A stretch of DNA of 64,000 bases, from the NCBI RefSeq assembly GCF_000686725.1, contig NZ_JMLK01000006.1, positions 248,001 to 312,000 on the forward strand, read 5' to 3'. Position 1 is the first letter of the stretch. The number at the start of each line of letters is the position of its first letter. The position numbers and the translations under genes were made by a program. This document shows positions 53,175 through 61,172 of this stretch, one piece after another. The notes under the pieces are model-generated. The model did not search any database and was not told where the DNA came from. It was given only the letters and a program-made list of their open reading frames with translations. Origin of the DNA: Clostridium akagii DSM 12554. GTDB taxonomy: Bacteria; Bacillota; Clostridia; Clostridiales; Clostridiaceae.

Positions 53175-53627
53175 TTATTTAGCTGTATTTTTATCTGCAT
53201 CTGTATCTTTATCTTTAATTTTATCATGGTTCTGTTGCTGTTCTGCGTAAGCTAAGCCCATTTTAATTGCATTTGCTAAAGCAATTTTGCTTTCGGCTGA
53301 AAGTAATTGTCCGTTTAACATTAAGCCAGGTTGTGAAATAATAATTTCCATGGCTTCTTTAACATCTGTGATGTTAGAAGTTGAATTCTTGTTTTTCTTA
53401 GAATCAATATTATTTACTTTATCTCCAAGAGTACTTTCTTGTAAAAATTCGCTAGGAGGAACACCAAGTACTGTTGCTAAAATTTTTAATTTTTCTATAC
53501 TTGGAGTACGTCGTTCATTTTCAATATCGGATATAAAAGATAGAGAAATTCCACTTTTTTCTGACAGCTCTTTCAATGTAAGTTTTTGTTCAGATCTAAG
53601 TTCACGCAATTTTTCAGATATTTTCAT
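53175..53627 (-). CDS. Prophage repressor, Xre family
   Basis: 150 residues. The N-terminal helix-turn-helix (ISEKLRELRSEQKLTLKELSEKSGISLSFISDIENERRTPS) is followed by a linker and a C-terminal helical region (ALANAIKMGLAYAEQQQ) with a charged tail. Likely the cI-type lysogeny repressor, divergent from the Cro-like gene and paired with the ImmA-type peptidase. AGGAGGT upstream. Confidence 0.88.
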   Translation of the reverse strand: MKISEKLRELRSEQKLTLKELSEKSGISLSFISDIENERRTPSIEKLKILATVLGVPPSEFLQESTLGDKVNNIDSKKNKNSTSNITDVKEAMEIIISQPGLMLNGQLLSAESKIALANAIKMGLAYAEQQQNHDKIKDKDTDADKNTAK

Positions 53628-53810
53628 TAAATTTACCTCCTGTATAATATATAATTATTATAGTTTTTTACGCTATCAGTGTAAAAGGTTGCATTAAACG
53701 TAAATCGGTAAAAAAACGAGAAATATGCCACTAGAGTAAGAATATCTCTTTTAATCGTAACATTTGGCATGATAACGTAAAATATTAATTGAATCATTAG
53801 TTGGAATTAT

Positions 53811-53848
53811 GCTTTATGCGTATTACTATTTACTCATAAAGCGTAATT
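53811..53848. promoter_or_regulatory. Operator region between repressor and Cro-like gene
   Basis: GCTTTATGCGTA (53811-53822) and TACTCATAAAGC (53831-53842) form a palindrome with one mismatch. The right part, 53829-53848, recurs in perfect reverse complement at 54079-54098. Related ACGTAAA/TTTACG half-sites occur at 53666-53710. Confidence 0.65.
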
Positions 53849-53865
53849 AAAACCGAGGTGATAGT

Positions 53866-54078
53866 ATGAATGATATTATAAAAGAAAAATTCAAAGATGC
53901 ACTTATCGTTGCTAGAAAGAAGAAAGTTATGTCGCAAACTGATTTAGCAAAAGCAATACATAGAAGTACATCGCTAGTTTGTGATATAGAGAAAGGGAGA
54001 AAAAAACCAAGTATGCCTGTTATGGTAGAAATAGCGAAAGTATTAGAAATATCATTAGATAGTACGTTTTTAAAATAA
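53866..54078 (+). CDS. Cro-like Xre family regulator
   Basis: 70 residues, essentially one helix-turn-helix domain (ALIVARKKKVMSQTDLAKAIHRSTSLVCDIEKGRKKPSM) and a short end. First gene of the rightward early operon; GAGGTGATAG upstream. The operators before and after it suggest that it and the repressor control lysis and lysogeny. Confidence 0.85.
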   Translation: MNDIIKEKFKDALIVARKKKVMSQTDLAKAIHRSTSLVCDIEKGRKKPSMPVMVEIAKVLEISLDSTFLK

Positions 54079-54098
54079 AATTACGCTTTATGAGTAAA
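54079..54098. promoter_or_regulatory. Second operator, inverted copy behind the Cro-like gene
   Basis: The 20 bp are the exact reverse complement of 53829-53848. It starts at the Cro-like stop codon, 230 bp from the first copy. A DNA loop or a roadblock over the gene is possible. Confidence 0.6.
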
Positions 54099-54191
54099 AT
54101 ACATCAATTAATATACTTGAAATTCCCAAAACAATAAGTAATAGGACAATCAATTTAAAACATAAAAATCATTAAAGGGAGGCGGTGATAT

Positions 54192-54362
54192 ATGTATAGC
54201 AAAGTTAAATCAGTAACTATGGAAATACCAGAAGATTTAGTTGAATTACAAAAAATATATGCAAGAACAATAGTAAAAATACTTGTAAAAAAATTATCAT
54301 CGAAACAACTTGATGAATTAATAGAGAAAGTTTTTGATAGAAATATAAATTTCCATCATTAG
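54192..54362 (+). CDS. Small helical phage protein, unknown
   Basis: 56 residues from ATG 54192 after GGGAGGCGGTG. VKSVTMEIPEDLVELQKIYARTIVKILVKKLSSKQLDELIEKVFD looks like a ribbon-helix-helix-like start followed by helices. It lies between the Cro-like gene and the antirepressor. Not recognised. Confidence 0.6.
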   Translation: MYSKVKSVTMEIPEDLVELQKIYARTIVKILVKKLSSKQLDELIEKVFDRNINFHH

Positions 54363-54377
54363 AAAGAAGGAGTAAGA

Positions 54378-55181
54378 GTGAACAACTTAATACCAATTGA
54401 GTTTAATAATCAGAGAATCATGACAACTAAAATTTTGGCGGATGAATTTGGAACAGAGGAAAAGAACATTCAAATGAATTTTTCAAACAATCAAAGCAGA
54501 TTTATTGAAGGAAAACATTATGTTAAATTATGGGGACAAGCATTGAAGGATTTCAAAAATAGCTTACCAAATGAAATTAGAAAACCTTTAAAATTTGTAC
54601 CACAACTTATTTTATGGACAGATCGAGGAGTAGCAAGACATGCAAAAATATTAGAAACTGATGAAGCATGGGAAGTGTACGAGCAATTAGAAGAAACTTA
54701 TTTCAGGGTAAAGCAGAACAATATTGAATTTGACGAGCTTAGCCCAGCGTTAAAAATGTTTAAGCAGATGTTTCAGGTAATAGCACAAGATGAATTGGAA
54801 CAGAAGAAATTACAGAGATCGGTAACAGAAACAAAGAAAGAAGTACAAGACATAAGAGATGTAATAACACTTAATCCAAGTGCCGCATGGAGAATGGAGT
54901 GTAATAGGATACTAAATGCAATTGGAAGAGAAACTGGAGATTATAAAGCACCTAAAGATCAAGTATACACAGCATTAAAAACTAGAGCAAGTTGCAGACC
55001 CAATGTTTTAATATCAAATCTACAGAAAAGAGCAAAAGCAAATGGAATGGCTCCAAGCAAAATTGAAAAATTGAATTTACTAGATGTACTTGAAAATGAA
55101 CCAAGATTAAAGGAAATCTACGTAACTATAGTAAAAGAAATGGCTGTTAAAAATAAAGTAAGTCTTAGGTGGGATATGTAG
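54378..55181 (+). CDS. Phage antirepressor with ORF6N and ORF6C domains
   Basis: 267 residues from GTG 54378 (AAGGAG upstream). ORF6N: IPIEFNNQRIMTTKILADEFGTEEKNIQMNFSNNQSRFIEGKHYVKLWG..LILWTDRGVARHAKIL; ORF6C: NPSAAWRMECNRILNAIGRETGDYKAPKDQVYTALKTRASC..NLQKRAKANG. Such proteins bind DNA or repressors during the lytic switch. Family identity is clear; the target is not. Confidence 0.88.
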   Translation: MNNLIPIEFNNQRIMTTKILADEFGTEEKNIQMNFSNNQSRFIEGKHYVKLWGQALKDFKNSLPNEIRKPLKFVPQLILWTDRGVARHAKILETDEAWEVYEQLEETYFRVKQNNIEFDELSPALKMFKQMFQVIAQDELEQKKLQRSVTETKKEVQDIRDVITLNPSAAWRMECNRILNAIGRETGDYKAPKDQVYTALKTRASCRPNVLISNLQKRAKANGMAPSKIEKLNLLDVLENEPRLKEIYVTIVKEMAVKNKVSLRWDM

Positions 55182-55183
55182 AG

Positions 55184-55333
55184 ATGAATAATCGTCAAAA
55201 AGCAATCAATCAGATTTCAAAAGATGATATGAGATATAGCATATTTGGATTTCGTAAAACAAGGATATTAAGTAGGAAGAATGTTAGAGACTTAGATTTT
55301 GAAGAGTTGATAATTTATAAAAATTTGAGGTGA
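55184..55333 (+). CDS. Small phage protein, unknown
   Basis: 49 residues starting right after the antirepressor stop. MNNRQKAINQISKDDMRYSIFGFRKTRILSRKNVRDLDFEELIIYKNLR is basic. The ribosome-binding site is weak. Ends overlapping the next gene's possible GTG. Not recognised. Confidence 0.5.
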   Translation: MNNRQKAINQISKDDMRYSIFGFRKTRILSRKNVRDLDFEELIIYKNLR

Positions 55334-55338
55334 AGCTG

Positions 55339-55524
55339 ATGGATATTAAGCAAACACAACCAATTGAGAAACCATATAATTATGACTTTGACCAAGAAAA
55401 AATATATGACACTAAGACAGGCTGTACTGTAGCTGAAATAAATATTGAAGGTGTGTTAAGTAAAATTTTCAAGGATGGTGGAAAGTTAAATGATAAGAAA
55501 AATACTAGAGGAGGATGGAATTAA
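55339..55524 (+). CDS. Small phage protein, unknown
   Basis: 61 residues from ATG 55339 (GAGGTGAAG upstream). IEKPYNYDFDQEKIYDTKTGCTVAEINIEGVLSKIFKDGGKL is a plausible small alpha/beta fold. It overlaps the next gene by 35 nt. Function unknown. Confidence 0.55.
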   Translation: MDIKQTQPIEKPYNYDFDQEKIYDTKTGCTVAEINIEGVLSKIFKDGGKLNDKKNTRGGWN

Positions 55525-55675
55525 ACTTACAGACAAGGAATTTAAGAAGGTTATGAAAGCGGCTACCCAGGATATTAAATTTAATCGTATCGGTTTTAAA
55601 AAGAAAACAGATTCAAATGAAATGATTGATATTGTAAAAATATGTTGCGTTGTAAGAGAAAGATCGGAGGAGTGA
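55490..55675 (+). CDS. Small phage protein, unknown
   Basis: 61 residues: MIRKILEEDGIKLTDKEFKKVMKAATQDIKFNRIGFKKK.. and a short Cys-Cys pair near the end. Helical, basic. GGTGGAAAG upstream. Lies 3 nt before the SpoIIID homologue. Not recognised. Confidence 0.55.
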   Translation: MIRKILEEDGIKLTDKEFKKVMKAATQDIKFNRIGFKKKTDSNEMIDIVKICCVVRERSEE

Positions 55676-55678
55676 TAG

Positions 55679-55987
55679 ATGATGATTAATAAAAAACATA
55701 CTGACTCTATTAGAGAAAGGGTATTATGCATTGCTAATTACACTTTAGAAACTAAAAGCGACATCAGAAGTACTGCTAAAAAGTTTTTCGTAAGTAAGAG
55801 CACTGTTCATTCAGATTTGAGTAAGAAACTTAAAAAAATAGATCCAGTATTGTATTCAAAGATACATGTGATACTTATAGAAAATAAGTATGAAGGTCAA
55901 TTAAAAGGTGGTGAAAGTACCAAGAAAAGATATAGTTATCATTTTCAAGAACAAAAAAAGAACTCTCGGCAAAGAGTTCAAATGTAA
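55679..55987 (+). CDS. SpoIIID homologue encoded by the prophage
   Basis: 102 residues. IRERVLCIANYTLETKSDIRSTAKKFFVSKSTVHSDLSKKLKKIDP..NKYEGQLKGGESTKKRY aligns along the full SpoIIID family: helix-turn-helix with VSKSTVH, and the conserved basic GGE/KATK-x-x-Y C-terminus. SpoIIID is a mother-cell regulator acting with sigma-E. The chromosomal spoIIID is expected elsewhere. GGAGGAG upstream; it is in the early operon with the replication genes. Either a phage regulator built on this fold or a factor that links the prophage to sporulation. Confidence 0.82.
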   Translation: MMINKKHTDSIRERVLCIANYTLETKSDIRSTAKKFFVSKSTVHSDLSKKLKKIDPVLYSKIHVILIENKYEGQLKGGESTKKRYSYHFQEQKKNSRQRVQM

Positions 55988-56041
55988 CAATCCAACTACA
56001 TTATATAAAAGAAAATAGAAAAAATCAAATGGGGGAGAAGA

Positions 56042-56986
56042 ATGTATAAAACATTAGCTAAAACTAAATTAATGACCGAACTTGAATGGCTAAAAAGTAG
56101 ACAACAAGGTATTGGTGGAAGTGATGCAGGAGCAATCCTCGGGGTTAATAAATGGAGGACACCTTTCCAGGTATATATAGATAAAACTCAAGAAATCATT
56201 GAAACTAATGAGTCAAGTGAAGCCGCTTATTGGGGAAATCAACTTGAAGATGTAGTTGCAAAAGAGTTTTTTAAGAGAAGAGGTAAAAAAGTTAGAAGGA
56301 GAAACGCAATACTTCAAAGCATTGAATATCCTTTTATGACTGCCAATTTGGATAGAGAGATTGTAGGAGAAAATGCTTTGCTTGAATGTAAGACAGTAAA
56401 TGTATTTGGAGCTAAAGACTGGGATTCTGATGAAATACCTGCAAGCTATTTGGTGCAAGTAATGCATTATTTAGCAGTAACAGGATATGGAAAAGCTTAT
56501 ATAGCGGTGCTTATAGGCGGACAACATTTTATATATAAAGAAGTAGATAGAGATGAAGCACTTATAAAAATGATTATTAAAGCAGAAAAAGACTTCTGGG
56601 AGAATAATGTTGTTAAAAAATCACCGCCTGCATTAGATGGTTCTAGTGCAGCAGAAAAATATTTAAAGGAAAAGTATAAGGATTCTAACCCTGAATTAAT
56701 CGTCGATTTGAAATCAGAGTACAAAGATAAAATAAAAGACTATTTTGAACTTAAAAATACAATAAAAGAGCTAGACGGGCAGGCAAAAGAAATTGAAAAT
56801 AATATAAAGCTTGAAATGGGAGAAGCAGAAAAAGGCTACGCATTGGATTATGAAATTGATTGGAAAACCATAACTTCAAATAAATTTAATAGTAAAGAGT
56901 TTAAGAAGGATCATCCAGAGTTTTTCAAACAATATTTGAATACAAACTCATATCGAAAGTTCAGTATCAAGGAGGTAAAAGAATAA
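56042..56986 (+). CDS. YqaJ-type viral exonuclease
   Basis: 314 residues, GGGGGAG upstream. QQGIGGSDAGAILGVNKWRTPFQVYIDKT is the YqaJ start; the PDDEXK-type active site is in FMTANLDREI..ALLECKTV (Asp, Glu-x-Lys). Processes double-strand ends to single strands as the partner of RecT in phage recombination. The C-terminal part is helical. Ends overlapping the next gene. Confidence 0.92.
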   Translation: MYKTLAKTKLMTELEWLKSRQQGIGGSDAGAILGVNKWRTPFQVYIDKTQEIIETNESSEAAYWGNQLEDVVAKEFFKRRGKKVRRRNAILQSIEYPFMTANLDREIVGENALLECKTVNVFGAKDWDSDEIPASYLVQVMHYLAVTGYGKAYIAVLIGGQHFIYKEVDRDEALIKMIIKAEKDFWENNVVKKSPPALDGSSAAEKYLKEKYKDSNPELIVDLKSEYKDKIKDYFELKNTIKELDGQAKEIENNIKLEMGEAEKGYALDYEIDWKTITSNKFNSKEFKKDHPEFFKQYLNTNSYRKFSIKEVKE

Positions 56987-57159
56987 TGGATTTAGCCTTT
57001 AATACATTGATTAGTAATTTAAACGCACAGATAAAGGCATTAAACGATAATAATTTTAAATTATATGATGCTGAAAACCGTGAGTATTTTATAGACACTA
57101 TTAGATATGACAAAGACGAAGACAAATTGGTATGTGAATTTAAGGAGGATGAAGAGTAA
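56986..57159 (+). CDS. Small phage protein between YqaJ and RecT
   Basis: 57 residues from ATG 56986 (GGAGGT upstream), overlapping both neighbours by a base or so. LNAQIKALNDNNFKLYDAENREYFIDTIRYDKDEDKLVCEFKEDEE is acidic with a beta-hairpin-like middle. Function unknown. Confidence 0.6.
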   Translation: MDLAFNTLISNLNAQIKALNDNNFKLYDAENREYFIDTIRYDKDEDKLVCEFKEDEE

Positions 57160-57694
57160 TGGCTACAAGTGAGAGTTTAAAAAATCAATTAGTTAATAAG
57201 GAGACTAGACCACCTAAAGATCCATTTAAGGCATTGGTTTATTCCGCAGGTATAAAGAAAAGATTTGAAGATATGCTTGATAAACAAGCGAATGGATTTA
57301 TAACAAGCTTACTTAATTTGAAACAGGATAAATTAAAAAGTTGTGATGATTTCACGGTTCTTGGGAGTGCGTTGAAAGCCGCAGCTTTAAAGCTACCCAT
57401 TGATCCTAACCTTGGTTTTGCTTGGATAATACCTTTTAAAAATCATGGAAAATTGGAAGCACAGTTTCAAATAGGATATAAAGGATTTATTCAAATGGCT
57501 CAGAGATCAGGACAGTATAAAAAACTTAATGTAACAGAAATTTATGAGGGACAACTCAAAAGTTTTAATCCTTTAACTGAAGAGATAGTGCTTGATTTAG
57601 ACAATATCAAATCTGATTTAAGGAAGATAAACAAGAGGTACCTGATAGTCATGAGGATGAATTTGCTGGCACTCCATTTGAGAAAGATAAGTAA
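57159..57694 (+). pseudogene. recT: RecT single-strand annealing protein with internal deletion
   Basis: The N-terminal part is a normal RecT: LLNLKQDKLKSCDDFTVLGSALKAAALKLPIDPNLGFAWIIPFKNHGK..AQFQIGYKGFIQMAQRSGQYKKLNVTEIYEGQL. After about residue 152 (near 57620) the sequence jumps. In the +1-type frame it resumes as the usual RecT tail EDKQEVPDSHEDEFAGTPFEKDK, ending at 57694. Roughly 90-100 codons are missing and the frame is changed, giving a 180-residue product with an unrelated end. The annealing core is lost, so the protein is almost certainly inactive. Confidence 0.8.
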
Positions 57695-57732
57695 AGGCTA
57701 GGCAAAATAAGAAGGTGATAGAGTGGCAGATG

Positions 57733-58605
57733 GTAGAGAGAGGTTGGATATGTTTATACAGAAAAATTCAAGATAGTTGGTTGTGGAAGGAGAAACCTTT
57801 CTCAAAAGGGCAGGCATGGATTGATCTTCTACTAAGTGCCAACCATCAAGACAAAAAAACATTATTTGATAGTAATTTGATTGAAGTTAAAAGGGGGCAA
57901 TTTATAACATCAATAAGGAAATTATGTGAAAAATGGGGATGGAGTAATTCTAAAGTAAAAAGGCTCTTAGAATTATTAAAAACTGATGGGATGATAACTT
58001 ATAAAAGCGACACTAAAAAAACCACTATAAATATAGTGAATTACGGGATTTACCAAGATATGGGCATCACTAAAAGCACCACAGAAACGTCACCAATCAA
58101 TCACAGAAGCATCACAGAAACGCCACAGAAACATACAAACAACAATGTAAACAATGATAACAAGTATAGTCTGAACTCAAATGAGTTTAGACTCTCCCAA
58201 TATTTATTCAATCATATTAAAGAGAATAACCCTAATGCTAAGGAACCCAATTTTGAAACATGGTCCAGGCATTTTGATTATATCTTAAGAATTGATAAGA
58301 GAGACATAGAAGAGGTTAAGGCAATAATTAAATGGTGTCAGCATGATAGCTTTTGGTACATGAATATTCTTAGTCCCGATAAGCTACGTAAGAAATACGA
58401 CACGTTAGTGCTACAGATGAATGATCCTAAGAAGAATGTTAATAGCAAACAAGGCAAAGTAACTAATTTTGCTAATTATCCAGAGCAAAGGCAATATGAT
58501 TTTAATGATCTTGAAGATAAACTTTTAAATAAAGCAGTAATACCACAATCGGATGATGGTGACAGTGAATATGATGAACTTCGAAAGAAACTTATAGGAA
58601 AGTGA
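57733..58605 (+). CDS. Phage replication initiator (DnaD/replisome-organiser type)
   Basis: 290 residues from ATG 57733 (an upstream in-frame GTG at 57715 is possible). GWICLYRKIQDSWLWKEKPFSKGQAWIDLLLSANHQ..IEVKRGQFITSIRKLCEKWGWSNSKVKRLLELLKTDGMI is the winged-helix N-domain of phage replisome organisers. An Asn/Thr-rich linker follows, then a DnaD-like C-domain (FETWSRHFDYILRIDKRDIEEVKAIIKWCQHDSFW). Binds the phage origin and loads helicase. The Asn/Thr linker region (58080-58160) is a candidate origin. Confidence 0.85.
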   Translation, partial: VERGWICLYRKIQDSWLWKEKPFSKGQAWIDLLLSANHQDKKTLFDSNLIEVKRGQFITSIRKLCEKWGWSNSKVKRLLELLKTDGMITYKSDTKKTTINIVNYGIYQDMGITKSTTETSPINHRSITETPQKHTNNNVNNDNKYSLNSNEFRLSQYLFNHIKENNPNAKEPNFETWSRHFDYILRIDKRDIEEVKAIIKWCQHDSFWYMNILSPDKLRKKYDTLVLQMNDPKKNVNSKQGKVTNFANYPEQRQYDFNDLEDKLLNKAVIPQSDDGDSEYDELRKKLIGK

Positions 58606-58615
58606 GGCGTTTGGT

Positions 58616-58756
58616 GTGAAAGTAAAACAACTTACAGAGCTAGATCGTTTAGAACTTTCACTTAAATATAGTATTTCAGAAAAACATAAAAAAATATTGA
58701 TTGAGAGAATAAATGAGATAAAGAACAGTCAGATTAGTATGTTTGAAATAAAATAA
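58616..58756 (+). CDS. Small phage protein, unknown
   Basis: 46 residues from GTG 58616 (GAGGCG upstream). VKQLTELDRLELSLKYSISEKHKKILIERINEIKNSQ is helical and charged. It follows the replication gene by 10 bp. No family. Confidence 0.5.
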   Translation: MKVKQLTELDRLELSLKYSISEKHKKILIERINEIKNSQISMFEIK

Positions 58757-58848
58757 AAATGAATTTAAACTTTTGTAGTAAGCAAATTTAGAAATTGATT
58801 TTATAAAGTAAGTCTATGTCTAAAAATGATATTTCATAAAATAGAAGT

Positions 58849-59301
58849 TCATTTATTAAAAACTCCGATTTTTTTAAGTTTATGATAGTACCAATAACCT
58901 GTTATATATGGAGGTATATAAGACAAAAATGTCCAGCCAATATTCCATCCATTATTATAGGTTACCATTCCAAACATTAAACCTAAATACTCCGCTACCG
59001 TAGTCATAAAAGTGAAAATCATGATAATTATATACGGCGATGTCTTTTTTATTTGAATATAATATATTAAATAACAGCCTAATATAGGATATAAACCTAG
59101 ATTTATTGTCATGGTTGTGATGTCATCATTAATTAAAGGTGCAAATCTATTAAAATCGAGATCAAATAAAGCTTCATTTACAATATATGCCCATACTGAC
59201 ATAAATGGAGCAATAACTAATAAGGTTTTTTTATCTTTAAAATAAAGTAATACCCCAAAGATCCAAGGAATAATAAATCCTAATATTATATTTAGAATCA
59301 T
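58849..59301 (-). CDS. CBO0543-like membrane protein (prophage cargo)
   Basis: 150 residues with four to five membrane helices (LNIILGFIIPWIFGVLLYF, TLLVIAPFMSVWAYIV, INLGLYPILGCYLIYYIQI, YIIIMIFTFMTTVAEYLGLM). YPILGCYLIYY and AEYLGLM..NGWNIGW resemble the CBO0543 family of spore formers; function unknown. It is transcribed against the early operon with its own site (GGAGATG), as a lysogenic-expression (moron) gene would be. Confidence 0.6.
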   Translation of the reverse strand: MILNIILGFIIPWIFGVLLYFKDKKTLLVIAPFMSVWAYIVNEALFDLDFNRFAPLINDDITTMTINLGLYPILGCYLIYYIQIKKTSPYIIIMIFTFMTTVAEYLGLMFGMVTYNNGWNIGWTFLSYIPPYITGYWYYHKLKKIGVFNK

Positions 59302-59415
59302 GTAGTCATCTCCTATCTAATATTATAGTTTTATTATTTCCTAAACAATTTTTTTTATAATTAATCTAATGAACAGTACAAATAGATTGTAATCAATAAA
59401 TAAGCAGGTGAGGAA

Positions 59416-59616
59416 ATGAATGATAAATATTTAATTCTATCTATGGCAAAAACAGAAATAGAAAAGAAATTAGAGAAGGCTGAGAAAAAAGTAAGAGATA
59501 CATCAGCCAAGCTACAACAGCATGATCCATTCAAAAGTACAAAACGAAAAGGTGTAAGACTAAGAATAAATGCAGAACTAGCAGCAGAGGAAAGGGATAG
59601 ATGGAGAAAAGATTAG
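59416..59616 (+). CDS. Small charged phage protein, unknown
   Basis: 66 residues, AGGTGAGG upstream. Coiled-coil-like (EIEKKLEKAEKKVRDTSAKLQQ), then a basic part (KSTKRKGVRLRINAELAAEERDRW). Not recognised. Confidence 0.55.
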   Translation: MNDKYLILSMAKTEIEKKLEKAEKKVRDTSAKLQQHDPFKSTKRKGVRLRINAELAAEERDRWRKD

Positions 59617-59697
59617 AGATAACAAATCAAATGTTGATGGAAGCTAGCAAATGAGTTGTTGCGAATAATATTTTACGTGTTATAGGGGATGGATTTT

Positions 59698-59832
59698 ATG
59701 GGTAAATTCACAGAAATATCACTCAGGATGAAAGCAGACATAGAGAAAAAGCATAAAAATGCCGAAAGAAAAAAACAATGGATTGCAAATAATTATAAAT
59801 ATAGCAAAATAGCCAGTAGAAAACGGAAATGA
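59698..59832 (+). CDS. Very small basic phage protein
   Basis: 44 residues from ATG 59698 (GGGGATGG upstream): KADIEKKHKNAERKKQWIANNYKYSKIASRKRK. Lys/Arg-rich, helical. It shares the charged style of the previous gene. Function unknown. Confidence 0.45.
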   Translation: MGKFTEISLRMKADIEKKHKNAERKKQWIANNYKYSKIASRKRK

Positions 59833-59843
59833 GGAGGGCAAAT

Positions 59844-60179
59844 ATGACTAATTCAAAGCAAAAGGGCGCTCGTGGGGAGCGTGAATTATCATCTAAATTA
59901 AAAGAGTATGGCTATAGAACTAGACGTGGACAACAATATTGTGGAGCCAATGGTGATGCCGACGTTGTTGGGCTAAATGGCGTACATATTGAAGTAAAAA
60001 GAGTTGAAAGATTAAAAATTATATATGATGCAATAACTCAAGCTAAAACGGATGCTAACGAGGGAGAAATGCCTACAGTATTTCATAGGAAAGATAGATG
60101 TGAATGGCTAGTAACTCTTAGATTAGATGATTATATGAAAATGTATAGAGCTTATGAAGAGTTAAAAGGGGCTGTGTGA
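59844..60179 (+). CDS. PDDEXK nuclease (phage resolvase-like)
   Basis: 111 residues from ATG 59844 (GAGGAGG upstream). SKQKGARGERELSSKLKEYGYRTRRGQQYCGANGDADVVGLNGVHIEVKRVE contains the Glu, the Asp (GDADVVG) and E-x-K of a PDDEXK site. Such small phage nucleases are grouped with Holliday-junction resolvases. Position after the replication genes fits. Confidence 0.88.
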   Translation: MTNSKQKGARGERELSSKLKEYGYRTRRGQQYCGANGDADVVGLNGVHIEVKRVERLKIIYDAITQAKTDANEGEMPTVFHRKDRCEWLVTLRLDDYMKMYRAYEELKGAV

Positions 60180-60248
60180 ACGAAATTTACAGGTAACCCA
60201 AGTAGCAAATACTTTTTTAATCCAGGAAAGTTTGATGAAGATGAATAA
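60180..60248 (+). pseudogene. Remnant of a short conserved phage protein
   Basis: TKFTGNPSSKYFFNPGKFDEDE then TAA resembles the short 'KFTGNPRSKYFF..' proteins found near phage nucleases. It directly follows a TGA and has no start codon, so it appears truncated at the 5' end. Low certainty. Confidence 0.35.
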
Positions 60249-60295
60249 TTAACAGAATTGTACTTTGAAAATTAAATTATACAGTGTAAAAAAAC

Positions 60296-60347
60296 GTCGT
60301 TTTTCGACAAATATTTCATTGAAACAATATAAAAAAGATGTTATAAT
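60296..60347 (+). promoter_or_regulatory. Sigma-A promoter with upstream GTCG palindrome / 0A-box-like site
   Basis: TTGAAA at 60319 and TATAAT at 60342, exactly 17 bp apart. Just upstream, GTCGTTTTTCGAC (60296-60308) is a palindrome whose right half, TTCGACA (60303-60309), is an exact inverted Spo0A box. It drives the gene at 60481 through a ~125-nt leader. Confidence 0.6.
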
Positions 60348-60480
60348 TTCAGTGCAAGTTAAGTAGGATTGGCAATTTGTTATGAAGTAAGATGTTTTGA
60401 AAGTATTTACTCGAATTTGGGGATCTATGTAATTGGGTTTTGAATAAGCATTATATTAAAATAATTTTGGAAGTGATGTT

Positions 60481-60948
60481 ATGGGATATACCGTTATAGA
60501 TGTGATTAATAAAGCTATAAATATTGCAATTCGAAAAAAAACTGTATATGAGAGTGTGGGACAAGGGGAATTGGATATTCCATCCATACAGATAATGTCA
60601 AAGGTCTTAGTAAAACAAATAGATAGAACCATTAAGTATTATGAGGAATTAAAAGATGAAGTAAGCGAAGCAAAGTTTGAAGAAATTAATTTCTATATAT
60701 ATGATAAAATGTCTTTTTTAATAGATGAGTTTAATAAAAATATATATGCAACAGAAATTAATAATAATAAAGAGTATTTGAAGTTTTCACTTGATTTAGA
60801 GAAGAATAGCAAAGCGCTACTTATTGATGTCCAAGGTAGATTTGTGAAAAACACAACTGATATACATACAAAAACATATAAAATATTATCGGATATGATT
60901 AATAATAAAGATAAGCTTATTACAACCCTTGAAACGATTGTAAAATAA
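60481..60948 (+). CDS. Unknown phage protein with its own promoter
   Basis: 155 residues, helical and acidic. VIDVINKAINIAIRKKTVYESVGQGELDIPSIQIMSKVLVKQIDRTIKYYEELKDEVSEAKFEEINFYIYDKMSFLID. No recognised domain or membrane segment. GGAAGTG upstream. Expressed from the promoter at 60319-60347, independent of the early operon. Confidence 0.6.
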   Translation: MGYTVIDVINKAINIAIRKKTVYESVGQGELDIPSIQIMSKVLVKQIDRTIKYYEELKDEVSEAKFEEINFYIYDKMSFLIDEFNKNIYATEINNNKEYLKFSLDLEKNSKALLIDVQGRFVKNTTDIHTKTYKILSDMINNKDKLITTLETIVK

Positions 60949-61031
60949 AATTTACTCTTGAAGTTTTTTCTGAATATTTTTGTTAAGAATGAGTAATAAT
61001 GTTATTATTTAAGGACTTAATTATAAAAATC

Positions 61032-61090
61032 GAATAATTATTTTAAAGGCCGTATTATTCAGAAATGAATCTTATGGCATTTTTGCGTTG
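61032..61090 (+). repeat. Diverged repeat / terminator element, copy 1
   Basis: 59 bp starting GAATAATTATT, similar without gaps to 63238-63296 (about three quarters of positions). It can fold AAAGGCCGTA against TTATGGCATTT. The rest of the gap 60949-61172 shows nothing else. Confidence 0.55.
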
Positions 61091-61172
61091 AAAAATAAAT
61101 TAGTTAGTCGAAACAAAGAAACATGAAGATTTTGAGAAGAGTTGAATATATGGGAAAGTAGGAGGTGGCACT

